A DNA stretch of 64,000 nt, from the NCBI GenBank assembly GCA_964242415.1, contig CAXTAT010000001.1, positions 186,001 to 250,000 on the forward strand, given 5' to 3'. This DNA comes from DASWOJ01 sp964242415 (GTDB lineage: Bacteria; Pseudomonadota; Alphaproteobacteria; Acetobacterales; Acetobacteraceae). Shown here piece by piece: positions 44,666-51,973 of this stretch (position 1 is its first letter; every line of letters begins with the position of its first letter). The position numbers were made by a program, and so were the translations under genes. A model generated the notes under the pieces. That model saw only the letters and a list, made by a program, of their open reading frames with translations, searched no databases and was not told the DNA's origin.

Positions 44666-45700
44666 ATGGCGATATCCTTGCACGTTCCAACCCAGCAACG
44701 CATTGCAATCGTGGGGGCAGGCATGGCCGGCCTGGCCTGCGCGGGGGCGCTGCACGCGGGCGGCGCGGCGCTGACGGTGTTCGACAAGGGCCGCGGCGTC
44801 GGCGGACGGCTGGCGACCCGGCGGGTGGGCGGCCTGCACTTCAATCACGGCGCGCAGTATGCCAGCGCCCATGGCCCGGCGTTCCAGGCTGTGCTGGCCG
44901 GCATGGCGGAGGCCGGCGATGCGGCGCCCTGGCCTGCACCCGGCGCCGGGCGCTGGGCCGGCACGCCCGGCATGTCCGCGATGGCCCGGCACATGGCCGG
45001 GCTGGGCGTCGGCACCATGCAGGCAATGCGCCATGTCGCCCACCTAGCACGGACACCCGGGGGTTGGATGGTGCGGCACCTGGATGCCGCCACGACCCGC
45101 CCCGGCCTGGTGACGCAGGAGGGCGGCGAGGTCGCCGGGCCGTTCGACGCCATCGTGCTGGCGCTGCCGGCACCGCAGGCGGGCGCGCTGCTGCACAGCC
45201 TGGCGCACCCCTTCGCAGCGGAGGCCGACCGCGCCGGCATGGCGCCGTGCTGGACACTGATGCTGGCCTTCCCCGAGGCGACCGACCTGCCTGACTTGCT
45301 CTCGCCCGCTGGCGCGCTGGCCTGGATCGCCCGGGACTCGTCGCGTCCGGGGCGAAGCCGGGCGCCGGAGTGCTGGGTGGCGAACGCCGGAGCCGGGTGG
45401 TCCCGCGACCACCTGGAAATGAATGCCGATGAGGTCAAACGGCTTTTGCTGCAGGAATTCACAGCCGCAACCGGCCTGCATCAGGTGCCGGCCTATGCTG
45501 CGGTGCATCGCTGGCGCTACGCCCTGGCGGACGCGCCGCTGGGCCACCCGGCGCTATGGGATGCTGCGGCGGGCCTCGGAGTCTGCGGCGACTGGTGCCT
45601 GGGGCGGCGGGTGGAGGACGCCTACACGTCCGGCCGCACCCTGGCCGACAGCATCAGCACGACTCTGACTCCCTCTCCCTCCGGGAGAGGGCTGGGGTGA
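44666..45700 (+). CDS. Renalase-like FAD-dependent oxidoreductase
   Basis: 344 residues. The dinucleotide-binding motif IAIVGAGMAGLACAGALHAGG, then the flavin-loop VFDKGRGVGGRLATRRVGGLHFNHGAQY, and the C-terminal FAD-binding end GVCGDWCLGRRVEDAYTSGRTLADSI. This fits bacterial renalase-type amine-oxidase-fold flavoproteins, which oxidise isomeric dihydronicotinamides. The last ten residues (TLTPSPSGRGLG) and the stop codon lie inside repeat copy 10, so the original C-terminus has probably been replaced. Confidence 0.85.
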   Translation: MAISLHVPTQQRIAIVGAGMAGLACAGALHAGGAALTVFDKGRGVGGRLATRRVGGLHFNHGAQYASAHGPAFQAVLAGMAEAGDAAPWPAPGAGRWAGTPGMSAMARHMAGLGVGTMQAMRHVAHLARTPGGWMVRHLDAATTRPGLVTQEGGEVAGPFDAIVLALPAPQAGALLHSLAHPFAAEADRAGMAPCWTLMLAFPEATDLPDLLSPAGALAWIARDSSRPGRSRAPECWVANAGAGWSRDHLEMNADEVKRLLLQEFTAATGLHQVPAYAAVHRWRYALADAPLGHPALWDAAAGLGVCGDWCLGRRVEDAYTSGRTLADSISTTLTPSPSGRGLG

Positions 45701-45805
45701 GGGGGAAGGGCCAAGCCGCACCTGATTGAGAACGGTCAAACGGGGGGAACGCGGTTCGCGCAGCCCCCCTCATCCCGGCCCTCTCCCGAAGGGGGAGAGG
45801 GAGAA
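45668..45805. repeat. REPIN-like element, copy 10 (overlaps a coding end)
   Basis: Paired arms. The left arm (actccctctccctccgggag) provides the last codons and the stop of the flavoprotein gene. The right arm ends about 20 bases before the terminator of the convergent small gene. Confidence 0.85.
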
Positions 45806-45827
45806 GGGAACCCCCAGACATGCAGAA

Positions 45828-45851
45828 GGCCCCGGGATCACTCCCGGGGCC
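45828..45851 (-). terminator. Strong hairpin terminator of the small minus-strand transcript
   Basis: A perfect 10-bp stem (GGCCCCGGGA/TCCCGGGGCC) with a four-base loop, followed on the minus strand by TTCTG. It lies 40 bases past the stop of the 25-codon ORF. Confidence 0.7.
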
Positions 45852-45891
45852 TCCACATTGTTCGACAGCCTTGGCTGCCGGACGCGGGCGT

Positions 45892-45969
45892 TCAGCCAGC
45901 CGCAGCCAAGTGGGATGCGACGGGCGTCCAGGTCACGGCACAAGACCGCAAAGTCAAACAATGAGACAC
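45892..45969 (-). CDS. 25-codon ORF with an exceptionally strong ribosome-binding site
   Basis: GTG start; peptide MSHCLTLRSCAVTWTPVASHLAAAG, with two Cys. The 13-base Shine-Dalgarno match AAGGAGGTGATCC (45983-45971) ends one base before the GTG, with seven bases between AGGAGG and the start. A fair promoter lies upstream and a strong hairpin downstream, so the whole is a self-contained ~170-base unit. I do not recognise a family with certainty. It could be a small protein, or a regulatory RNA in which the anti-Shine-Dalgarno match is the active part. A longer in-frame start six codons upstream (ATG in TTGATGG) would put the Shine-Dalgarno sequence inside the ORF, so GTG is preferred. Confidence 0.5.
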   Translation of the reverse strand: MSHCLTLRSCAVTWTPVASHLAAAG

Positions 45970-45970
45970 T

Positions 45971-45983
45971 GGATCACCTCCTT
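45971..45983 (-). promoter_or_regulatory. Extended Shine-Dalgarno sequence
   Basis: AAGGAGGTGATCC is fully complementary to the 3' end of 16S rRNA (GGATCACCTCCTT). Such a long match is rare and decides the GTG start at 45969. Confidence 0.75.
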
Positions 45984-46001
45984 CCATCAAGTTGAAGCAC
46001 T

Positions 46002-46030
46002 ATGATGGGGGCGCATCGCCGCTCCCGCAA
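46002..46030 (-). promoter_or_regulatory. Possible sigma-70 promoter for the 25-codon ORF
   Basis: TTGCGG (46030-46025), a 17-base spacer, then CATCAT (46007-46002); transcription would begin near 45995. It lies nine bases after the ferredoxin-like gene. Confidence 0.4.
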
Positions 46031-46038
46031 GCCCGCAG

Positions 46039-46389
46039 CTACGAAGGCGGCCCAGCCGGCAGCATCAGCGCTTGTGCCCGCCCGCCCTCGATCACATGCG
46101 CCTGCAACACGGTGTCAACGTCCGCCCGGCTATCGATGCGGTACCAGACACCCTCGGGATAGATCACCAGGCACGGCCCCAGCTCGCACCGGTCCAGGCA
46201 ACTGGCGCTGTTCACCCGCAGGTTGGCAATGCCCAACTCCTTGGCCCGCGCCTTCATGTAGTCGCGCAGGTGCTCGGACCCGCCCGCCGCGCAGGACCCG
46301 CGGCGGTGGCCGTCCGGGCGGCGGTTGGTGCAGACGAACAGGTGGGCGTCGAAGTACGGCGGTGGATCGGTCGGAAGGGCGATGCCCAT
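46039..46389 (-). CDS. Thioredoxin-like [2Fe-2S] ferredoxin
   Basis: 116 residues. Cluster ligands: FVCTNRRPDGHRRGSCA (C-x11-C) and SASCLDRCELGPCLVIYPEGVWYRID, which supplies Cys-x3-Cys. The pattern is that of (2Fe-2S) thioredoxin-like ferredoxins, small electron carriers. It is last in the carotenoid-cluster strand, nine bases after the DUF2141 gene, and could feed electrons to one of the desaturases; this is inference from position. Confidence 0.85.
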   Translation of the reverse strand: MGIALPTDPPPYFDAHLFVCTNRRPDGHRRGSCAAGGSEHLRDYMKARAKELGIANLRVNSASCLDRCELGPCLVIYPEGVWYRIDSRADVDTVLQAHVIEGGRAQALMLPAGPPS

Positions 46390-46398
46390 GCGAGGCTC

Positions 46399-46869
46399 CT
46401 AGAAATATCGCAGCGACAGCCGGATGCGTCCGCCTGCCGCGCCGAGTTGAAAGGCCGCATCGGCATACTTGGGCGGCCCGAAGTGGATCGGCGCATCGTT
46501 GCTGAACCCCAGGCCGACAGTGGGGATGCCGAGCAGGTTGCGGTCCACCTGGCCATGGTCGTGCTCGTCCTGGAAGGCCTGCACCGCCCAGGTGCCCGGC
46601 GGAACCTCCAACCTCACCACGACCTCTCCGGCCTTCGCCTTGACCGCGGCATTGTAATCGCAGTGCTCCTTCAGGAACGTCGCCTGCGTGCAGACGGCAA
46701 CACGGACATGGCCGTTGTCGTTACGCAGGTTGGCAACCACCACGTCCAGCGTCGCCGCCGATGCCATCCCGGGGGCCAAGCCCGCTCCCAGCAGCGCTAC
46801 TGCGCCGTATAGGCCCGCCCGCGCCAGGTAGCCGGCCGCCCCCGCGCGGCGCGCACCAGGGCGGACCAC
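46399..46869 (-). CDS. DUF2141 secreted protein
   Basis: 156 residues from the chosen GTG. The mature part matches DUF2141: LDVVVANLRNDNGHVRVAVCTQATFLKEHCDYNAAVKAKAGEVVVRLEVPPGTWAVQAFQDEHDHGQVDRNLLGIPTVGLGFSNDAPIHFGPPKYADAAFQL. The signal segment is YGAVALLGAGLAPGMASA, which requires the start to overlap the glycosyltransferase gene by about 73 bases; GTG at 46869 is the best choice, but no strong ribosome-binding site is seen. DUF2141 genes are often near carotenoid genes; the role is unknown. Confidence 0.78.
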   Translation of the reverse strand: MVRPGARRAGAAGYLARAGLYGAVALLGAGLAPGMASAATLDVVVANLRNDNGHVRVAVCTQATFLKEHCDYNAAVKAKAGEVVVRLEVPPGTWAVQAFQDEHDHGQVDRNLLGIPTVGLGFSNDAPIHFGPPKYADAAFQLGAAGGRIRLSLRYF

Positions 46870-47906
46870 TGCACCACCAGCAGCGCCAGCACGCCCACCG
46901 GATGCAGGACCGCCGCCGCCCAAGGCTGCCGGAACCGCGCCGCCAGCACCAGCCGAAGCCCCATCGAGGCCGCCAGCGCCAGCGCCGCCATCCCACCCGG
47001 CGCCTCCAGCCGCAGCACCGCCGCCAGCACCAGCAGCGCCGGCAGCACCTGGCCGCCGAACAGGATCACCGTCCACACCGGCAGGGCGCGCGGCTTCGCC
47101 ATGCCCTCGGTCGCGTTCTTGCATAAGCCCTCCCAGACTTGCCCGGCGTTGGCATACATGCGGCAGCGGGCAAAGGGGCTGGCGTCGAACAGCCCCGTCA
47201 TCAACCCCGCCTGCCGGAAGGCGCGCGGCAGCATCAGGCCGTCATGCAGCGACGCCTTGATCGCCGTGTGCCCGCCCGCCTGCACATACGCCTCGCGCCG
47301 GGCGATGAACAGTTGCCCGCACCCGGCGCCCAGCCCCGGCGCCACCGACCGCAGCATCGCCACCATCGGCAAGTAGCCCAGCAGCAGAAAGTGGATCAGC
47401 GGCAGCAGCAACTGCTCCGACCAGGTGACGGTGACCTGCGCCGGGAACCCGCTGGCCAGCCCGACCGGATGGCGCTGCATATACCCGGCCATGCGGACCA
47501 GCGCATCCGGCTGCAGGCGCACGTCGGCGTCCACGAACACCATCAGCTCGTGCCGGGCCAGGCCGCCCAGGACGTGGCAGGCGTGCTGCTTGCCCGACCA
47601 GCCCGGCGGCAGCCGCGGCGCCGTCGCCACGCGCAGCCGCGGGTCGGCGATGGCCTGCAGGATGGCCGGCGTGCGGTCGGTGGAGGCGTCGTCCAGCACA
47701 ATCAGTTCCAGGTCCACCCCGACGCTGGCCAGCACGGCGGCGCAGGCCTCGCGGATGTTGGCCTCCTCGTTGCGGGCCGGGATCAGCACCGACAAGGCGG
47801 GGGTGCCGGTAGCAGGCGCTGGCACGCGGTAAAGCAGCAGGTTCCACAGACCCAGCACGAGTGGCCCCACGGCAAGGAACAGGGCGACCCAGGCGAGGGC
47901 GGTCAC
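46797..47906 (-). CDS. Carotenoid-type family 2 glycosyltransferase
   Basis: 369 residues. An N-terminal membrane helix (ALAWVALFLAVGPLVLGLWNLLLY), GT2 motifs LSVLIPARNEEANI, LIVLDDASTDRTPAIL, GWSGKQHACHVL, ELMVFVDADVRLQPDAL, then several C-terminal membrane helices. This membrane-bound class glycosylates carotenoids (as CrtQ does in staphylococci). The GTG start overlaps the acyltransferase stop (GTGA), indicating coupling. It would add a sugar to the carotenoid acid or alcohol made by the desaturases and aldehyde dehydrogenase. Confidence 0.85.
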   Translation of the reverse strand: MTALAWVALFLAVGPLVLGLWNLLLYRVPAPATGTPALSVLIPARNEEANIREACAAVLASVGVDLELIVLDDASTDRTPAILQAIADPRLRVATAPRLPPGWSGKQHACHVLGGLARHELMVFVDADVRLQPDALVRMAGYMQRHPVGLASGFPAQVTVTWSEQLLLPLIHFLLLGYLPMVAMLRSVAPGLGAGCGQLFIARREAYVQAGGHTAIKASLHDGLMLPRAFRQAGLMTGLFDASPFARCRMYANAGQVWEGLCKNATEGMAKPRALPVWTVILFGGQVLPALLVLAAVLRLEAPGGMAALALAASMGLRLVLAARFRQPWAAAVLHPVGVLALLVVQWSALVRAARGRPATWRGRAYTAQ

Positions 47907-48724
47907 TCGCGCTGCTCGTGCCGCGGGTCGAAGCGGCGGCCCCCGGCCAGGGCACGGCCGCGGCGCCACAGGTCATAGATGCCGCCGACGCCGGCGATGC
48001 CGCGCAGCAGCCGCCGGAACAGGCGGGGGTCGCGCTGCGTCGATTCCGCACCGAGCGCATCCATCGTGCGGGTCAGCTCGCCCTCCAGATGGGTGGTCCA
48101 TTCGGCCACGCTGCGCCCCCTGCCGCCCTGGATCGGCGTGCCGAAGCGCACCAGGGCTTCCGGCTTGCTCTCGTTCCAAAAGGTGTACTCGATGGCCAGG
48201 GGCAGGATCACGGCGCCGGGCACGCGGCGGGCCAGGTGCGCCAGGCCGGGCCGCAACTGGATGGGGCGGCGGCGCGGGTCGGTGAACTCGCCCTCGGCGG
48301 TGATCCACAGGATGCTCTCGGCATCGGCCAGGATGTCCAGGCTGGTAGACAGGAAGTGCGCGGCCCCGCGCGGGCTGTCGAGCGCGATGCCGAACACGCC
48401 CATGCGCTCGAACAGCCCGTACTTGCCCAGCGCCTTGGCGTCCATGGGGCCATAGCCGCGGCGGCCGGGGAACAGCAGCGTGCACAGCAGGATGTACAGC
48501 GCCGGGTCCCACCAGGACGGGTGGTTGCTGTAGATAATGACCGGGCGGGCGGCGACATCCGGCAGCAGCCCGGTGCGGGACAGGCGTACGGCATGGAACC
48601 GGCGGTAGAAGTACCACCGCAAGTACCAGCCGAACGCCCAGAACATCCGGTCCGACCGGGCCGCGACCGGGTCCGGCCGGCGAACCGCGGGCGCCCGGAG
48701 CGCCGGCTCTCCGATGTCAGGCAC
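47903..48724 (-). CDS. PlsC-type acyltransferase
   Basis: 273 residues. 1-acylglycerol-3-phosphate acyltransferase-like motifs: NHPSWWD (NHx4D catalytic) and ITAEGEFTD (the family's EGT-type block), plus PGAVILPLAIEYTFW. In this cluster it probably esterifies the carotenoid sugar with a fatty acid, a step performed by related acyltransferases in staphyloxanthin-type pathways; this is inferred from position. The GTG at 48724 overlaps the preceding gene's stop by eight bases. Confidence 0.85.
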   Translation of the reverse strand: MPDIGEPALRAPAVRRPDPVAARSDRMFWAFGWYLRWYFYRRFHAVRLSRTGLLPDVAARPVIIYSNHPSWWDPALYILLCTLLFPGRRGYGPMDAKALGKYGLFERMGVFGIALDSPRGAAHFLSTSLDILADAESILWITAEGEFTDPRRRPIQLRPGLAHLARRVPGAVILPLAIEYTFWNESKPEALVRFGTPIQGGRGRSVAEWTTHLEGELTRTMDALGAESTQRDPRLFRRLLRGIAGVGGIYDLWRRGRALAGGRRFDPRHEQRE

Positions 48725-50264
48725 TGACGGGTTCGGCCGTTCTGACGCCGGCCACGTCCTGCGACAGGCTGTCTGCGGCGATCCAGCCGCTCATCAGCAC
48801 CATCGGCATCCCCGGCCCGGGGTGCGCCGCCCCGCCAGCCAGATAAAGCCCCTTGAGGTCGCGCGAGCGGTTGCCCGGCTTGAATGCGCCGTTGACCTTG
48901 CCATGGCTGGCCAGGCCATAGATCGCCCCGTTCAGCACGCGGTAGCGTTCGTGGATATCCTGCGGCGTCAGGTGGTGCTCGAACCGGATCCGCTCCTCCA
49001 GGTCGCCCATCCCGGCGCAACGGGCCAGCTTGTCGAAGATGACCCGGCGGTAAGGTGCGAACATCTTCGACCAGTCATGGTGCTCCCGCAGGAACGGCGT
49101 GTGCACCAGGATGTACAGCGCCTCCCCGCCCGGCGGCGCCACGCCCGGCTCGGTGCCAGAGGGGGCGGCTATGTAGCAAGTCGGGTCCGGCGCCGGCTCG
49201 CCCTTGCCGTAAATCCAGTCAAACTCCTCCTCCGGGTCCTTGGAGAACACGAAGTCGTGGTGCGCCAGGTGGTCATACCGGCGGTCGAGGCCGAGGTAGA
49301 GCACGACGCCCGAGCACGCCGGGTCACGCTTCCAGCGGCGGGAAAAGCTGGCCTGCGGCTTGCCACCGACCAGCTCACCGTAGGTCCGTACGCTGTCCAT
49401 GTTGCTGACAACGGAGGACAGGGCAACGGTCTCGCCCCCATCCGTCAGCACGCCCGTCACGCGCCCGGCGTCCGACAGGATGCGGCTGATGCCCACCCCA
49501 GGGCGCAGATCGACGCCCAGCTCGCCGGCCAGCCGCTCCAACGCCAAGGGCACCGCACGGGTGCCGCCCATGGGGTACCAGACGCCCTTCTCGGTCTGCA
49601 TGTGCGCGATGCTGCACAGCACGGCCGGGGACTGGTACGGGGAGCTTCCGACATACTGCACGAAGTGGTCCAGCATCTGGCACACCCGGGCGTCCGGCAC
49701 GCGCTTCCTGATCTGCTGCGCGACCGAGGTGCCCATGCGCAGGCTCAGCACGTCCTTCAAAGTAGCGAGGTTCATGCCCTTGAACTCAAGGGTGTCGCCG
49801 ATGCCCTCGACCGACTTCCAGAAAAAGAACTTCTCCGACACCTCATGCAGCTTCTGCGACATGCCGATGAAGTCCTGGAACCCGGCCTCGCTGCCCGGCG
49901 CGAACTTGGCGATCACCTCGGCCATCGCCGGCACGTCTTCCTGCAGGTCCAGCACCGCGCCGTCGTCGAAGAAGCAGCGCCACTGCGGGTCCAGCCGCCG
50001 CAGGTCCAGGTAGTCGGACATATTGCGTCCGGCCTCCTGGAACACCCGCTCCAGCACGCCGGGCACGGTCAGGATGGTCGGCCCCATGTCGAAGCGGTAG
50101 CCATCCTGCTCCAGTTGCGCGGCCTTGCCGCCCAGCCAGGGATTCTTGTCGAACAGGATCACCTTGTGCCCGCGCGCGGCGAGGGTGCAGGCGGCGGCCA
50201 GCCCGCCCAGGCCGGCGCCGACGACGCCGATGGGCAGCTCAGGGCGGTGAGTGATTGCGTTCAT
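48717..50264 (-). CDS. CrtI/CrtN-type carotenoid desaturase or oxidase (second copy)
   Basis: 515 residues of the phytoene desaturase family. FAD-binding GVVGAGLGGLAAACTLAARGHKVILFDKNPWLGGKAAQL, GYRFDMGPTILTVPGVLERVF, GVWYPMGGTRAVPLALERLA and the C-terminal GLYLAGGAAHPGPGMPMVLMSG. With the neighbouring homologue it would desaturate a C30 or C40 precursor or oxidise terminal methyl groups. Which step is catalysed is not readable from sequence. Its ATG overlaps the stop of the upstream desaturase (ATGA). Confidence 0.88.
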   Translation of the reverse strand: MNAITHRPELPIGVVGAGLGGLAAACTLAARGHKVILFDKNPWLGGKAAQLEQDGYRFDMGPTILTVPGVLERVFQEAGRNMSDYLDLRRLDPQWRCFFDDGAVLDLQEDVPAMAEVIAKFAPGSEAGFQDFIGMSQKLHEVSEKFFFWKSVEGIGDTLEFKGMNLATLKDVLSLRMGTSVAQQIRKRVPDARVCQMLDHFVQYVGSSPYQSPAVLCSIAHMQTEKGVWYPMGGTRAVPLALERLAGELGVDLRPGVGISRILSDAGRVTGVLTDGGETVALSSVVSNMDSVRTYGELVGGKPQASFSRRWKRDPACSGVVLYLGLDRRYDHLAHHDFVFSKDPEEEFDWIYGKGEPAPDPTCYIAAPSGTEPGVAPPGGEALYILVHTPFLREHHDWSKMFAPYRRVIFDKLARCAGMGDLEERIRFEHHLTPQDIHERYRVLNGAIYGLASHGKVNGAFKPGNRSRDLKGLYLAGGAAHPGPGMPMVLMSGWIAADSLSQDVAGVRTAEPVSA

Positions 50265-51826
50265 AGGGCCTCGGCGATGGCGGGTTCGTAATGATCGGAC
50301 GCCATGGCGGACGGCGCTTCCCAGTGCGGGTCAAGCTTCAGGTCCTCAGCCATCAGGCGCGAGGTGATGCGGGCGCTCTCGAAGATCACCGGCAGGCCGC
50401 TGCCCGGGTGGGTGCCGCCGCCAACGAGGTACACGTTCTGCAAATCCTCAAACCTGTTGCGCGGGCGGAAGTGCAGCATCTGGCCCAGGTTGTGCGCCAG
50501 GTTGAACGTCGCGCCACGGTAGATCTGCAGGTCGTGCTCCCATCCCTCGGGCGTCAGCACCTTCTCAAAGCGGATGCGGCGCTCGATGTCGGGGATGCCG
50601 ATGCGCTCCAGCCGCTTCAGGGTGAGCGCCCGGTAGCGGGCGACCTCCTCCGGCCCCCAGACCGCGCCGCCGTCCATGCGGTGGCCGACGGGCACCAGCA
50701 CATACAGCGTCGAGTGCCCCGGCGGCGCCAGGGCCGGGTCGGTGACGCAGGCATTCTGCACGTAGAAGCTGGGTTCCGCCGGGGCCATGCCGGCCTCGAT
50801 CTCGGCGATGTTCCGGCGGTAGTCGTCGGCCAGGTAGATCGTGTGGTGCGACAGGTCCGGAATGTCGCCCTCGATGCCGAGGTACATCATGAAGGTGCTG
50901 CACGAGAACCGCTTGCTGGCGATCTTACGGTCCGACCAGCGGCGGCGGATGGCATCGGGCACCAGCCTGGTCATGGTCTGCGCGAAGTCGCTGTTGATCA
51001 CCACCGCGTCATACCGCGCCTCGCCGTCCCGGGTGCGGACGCCGACGACGCGGCGGCCCTCGAACAGCATGTCCTCGACCGGCGTGCCAAGCTTCAGCTT
51101 GGCGCCCAGGCTGCGGGCGACGCGGCTCATCGCGGCCATCACCGCGCCGGTACCGCCGCGCGGGTGGTAGACGCCGTACTCATACTCCATGAACGACAGG
51201 ATGGTGAACAGGCTCGGGCAGCGGAACGGCGACATGCCGAGGTACTTGGACTGGAAGCTGAACGCCAGCCGCACCCGCTCATCGCGGAAATAGGTGCCGA
51301 GGTCGCTATCGACGCTGCGGTGCGGGCGCAGGCGGGACAGGCCGCGCACCACCTCGGGCCGCATCAGGTCGCGCATGGAGTTGAAGGCATTCTCCAGCAC
51401 CGGGCGGAAGGCGGCGAGCTTCTTGCGGTTGTCGGCCATGAAGCGGGGCAGGGCAGCGGCATCAGCGGGCGAGAACCGCGCCACCTCCGCCGCCATGCGC
51501 GCCATGTCGCCAGTGGCCTGGATGTCGCCGCCGCCCTCGAACATCAGATGGTACTGCGGGTCGAGCCGGATCAGCTCCACCTCGTCCTCCAATCGGCGCC
51601 CGCAGGCGGCGAAGATGTCGCTGAGCACGCGGGGGTACAAGAAGAATGTCGGCCCCATGTCGAAGCGGAAGGTGCCGACGTCCGAGGCGCCGCTGATGGT
51701 GCTCGAACGGCCGCCCACGCAGTCGCGGCTTTCGTACAGGGTCACGTCAACGCCCGCCTTGGCCAGCAGCATCGCCGACGCCAGCCCGCCGGGACCCGCG
51801 CCGATGATTGCGACGCGGCGGGTCAC
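50261..51826 (-). CDS. CrtI/CrtN-type carotenoid desaturase or oxidase (first copy)
   Basis: 521 residues from the chosen GTG. FAD motif RRVAIIGAGPGGLASAMLLAKAGVDVTLYESRDCVGGRSS, FRFDMGPTFFLYPRVLSDIFAACG, GVYHPRGGTGAVMAAMSRVARSLGA, C-terminal NVYLVGGGTHPGSGLPVIFESARI. Divergent enough from its neighbour to be a separate enzyme. An upstream GTG (51910) would add 28 residues of low-complexity Pro/His-rich sequence. First gene of the minus-strand carotenoid run; divergent from the aldehyde dehydrogenase, with ~150 bases between. Confidence 0.86.
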   Translation of the reverse strand: MTRRVAIIGAGPGGLASAMLLAKAGVDVTLYESRDCVGGRSSTISGASDVGTFRFDMGPTFFLYPRVLSDIFAACGRRLEDEVELIRLDPQYHLMFEGGGDIQATGDMARMAAEVARFSPADAAALPRFMADNRKKLAAFRPVLENAFNSMRDLMRPEVVRGLSRLRPHRSVDSDLGTYFRDERVRLAFSFQSKYLGMSPFRCPSLFTILSFMEYEYGVYHPRGGTGAVMAAMSRVARSLGAKLKLGTPVEDMLFEGRRVVGVRTRDGEARYDAVVINSDFAQTMTRLVPDAIRRRWSDRKIASKRFSCSTFMMYLGIEGDIPDLSHHTIYLADDYRRNIAEIEAGMAPAEPSFYVQNACVTDPALAPPGHSTLYVLVPVGHRMDGGAVWGPEEVARYRALTLKRLERIGIPDIERRIRFEKVLTPEGWEHDLQIYRGATFNLAHNLGQMLHFRPRNRFEDLQNVYLVGGGTHPGSGLPVIFESARITSRLMAEDLKLDPHWEAPSAMASDHYEPAIAEAL

Positions 51827-51973
51827 CGGGACACCACGGCACGGGCTGGGGGGATGAAGCACGGCGGCGGGCTCGGGGCCAGGCACGGCGGGAAGGCGAT
51901 GGTGCGACACAACATGCGGTGGAACGTAGCCCCTCTCTCGATGGTCCGATAGGTACGGGCTAGAAGTGGGACC

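Noticed and set aside
45970..45983. Plus-strand tggatcacctcctt, like the 3' end of 16S rRNA
   Set aside because: No other rRNA sequence surrounds it; on the minus strand it is a Shine-Dalgarno sequence before a small ORF.
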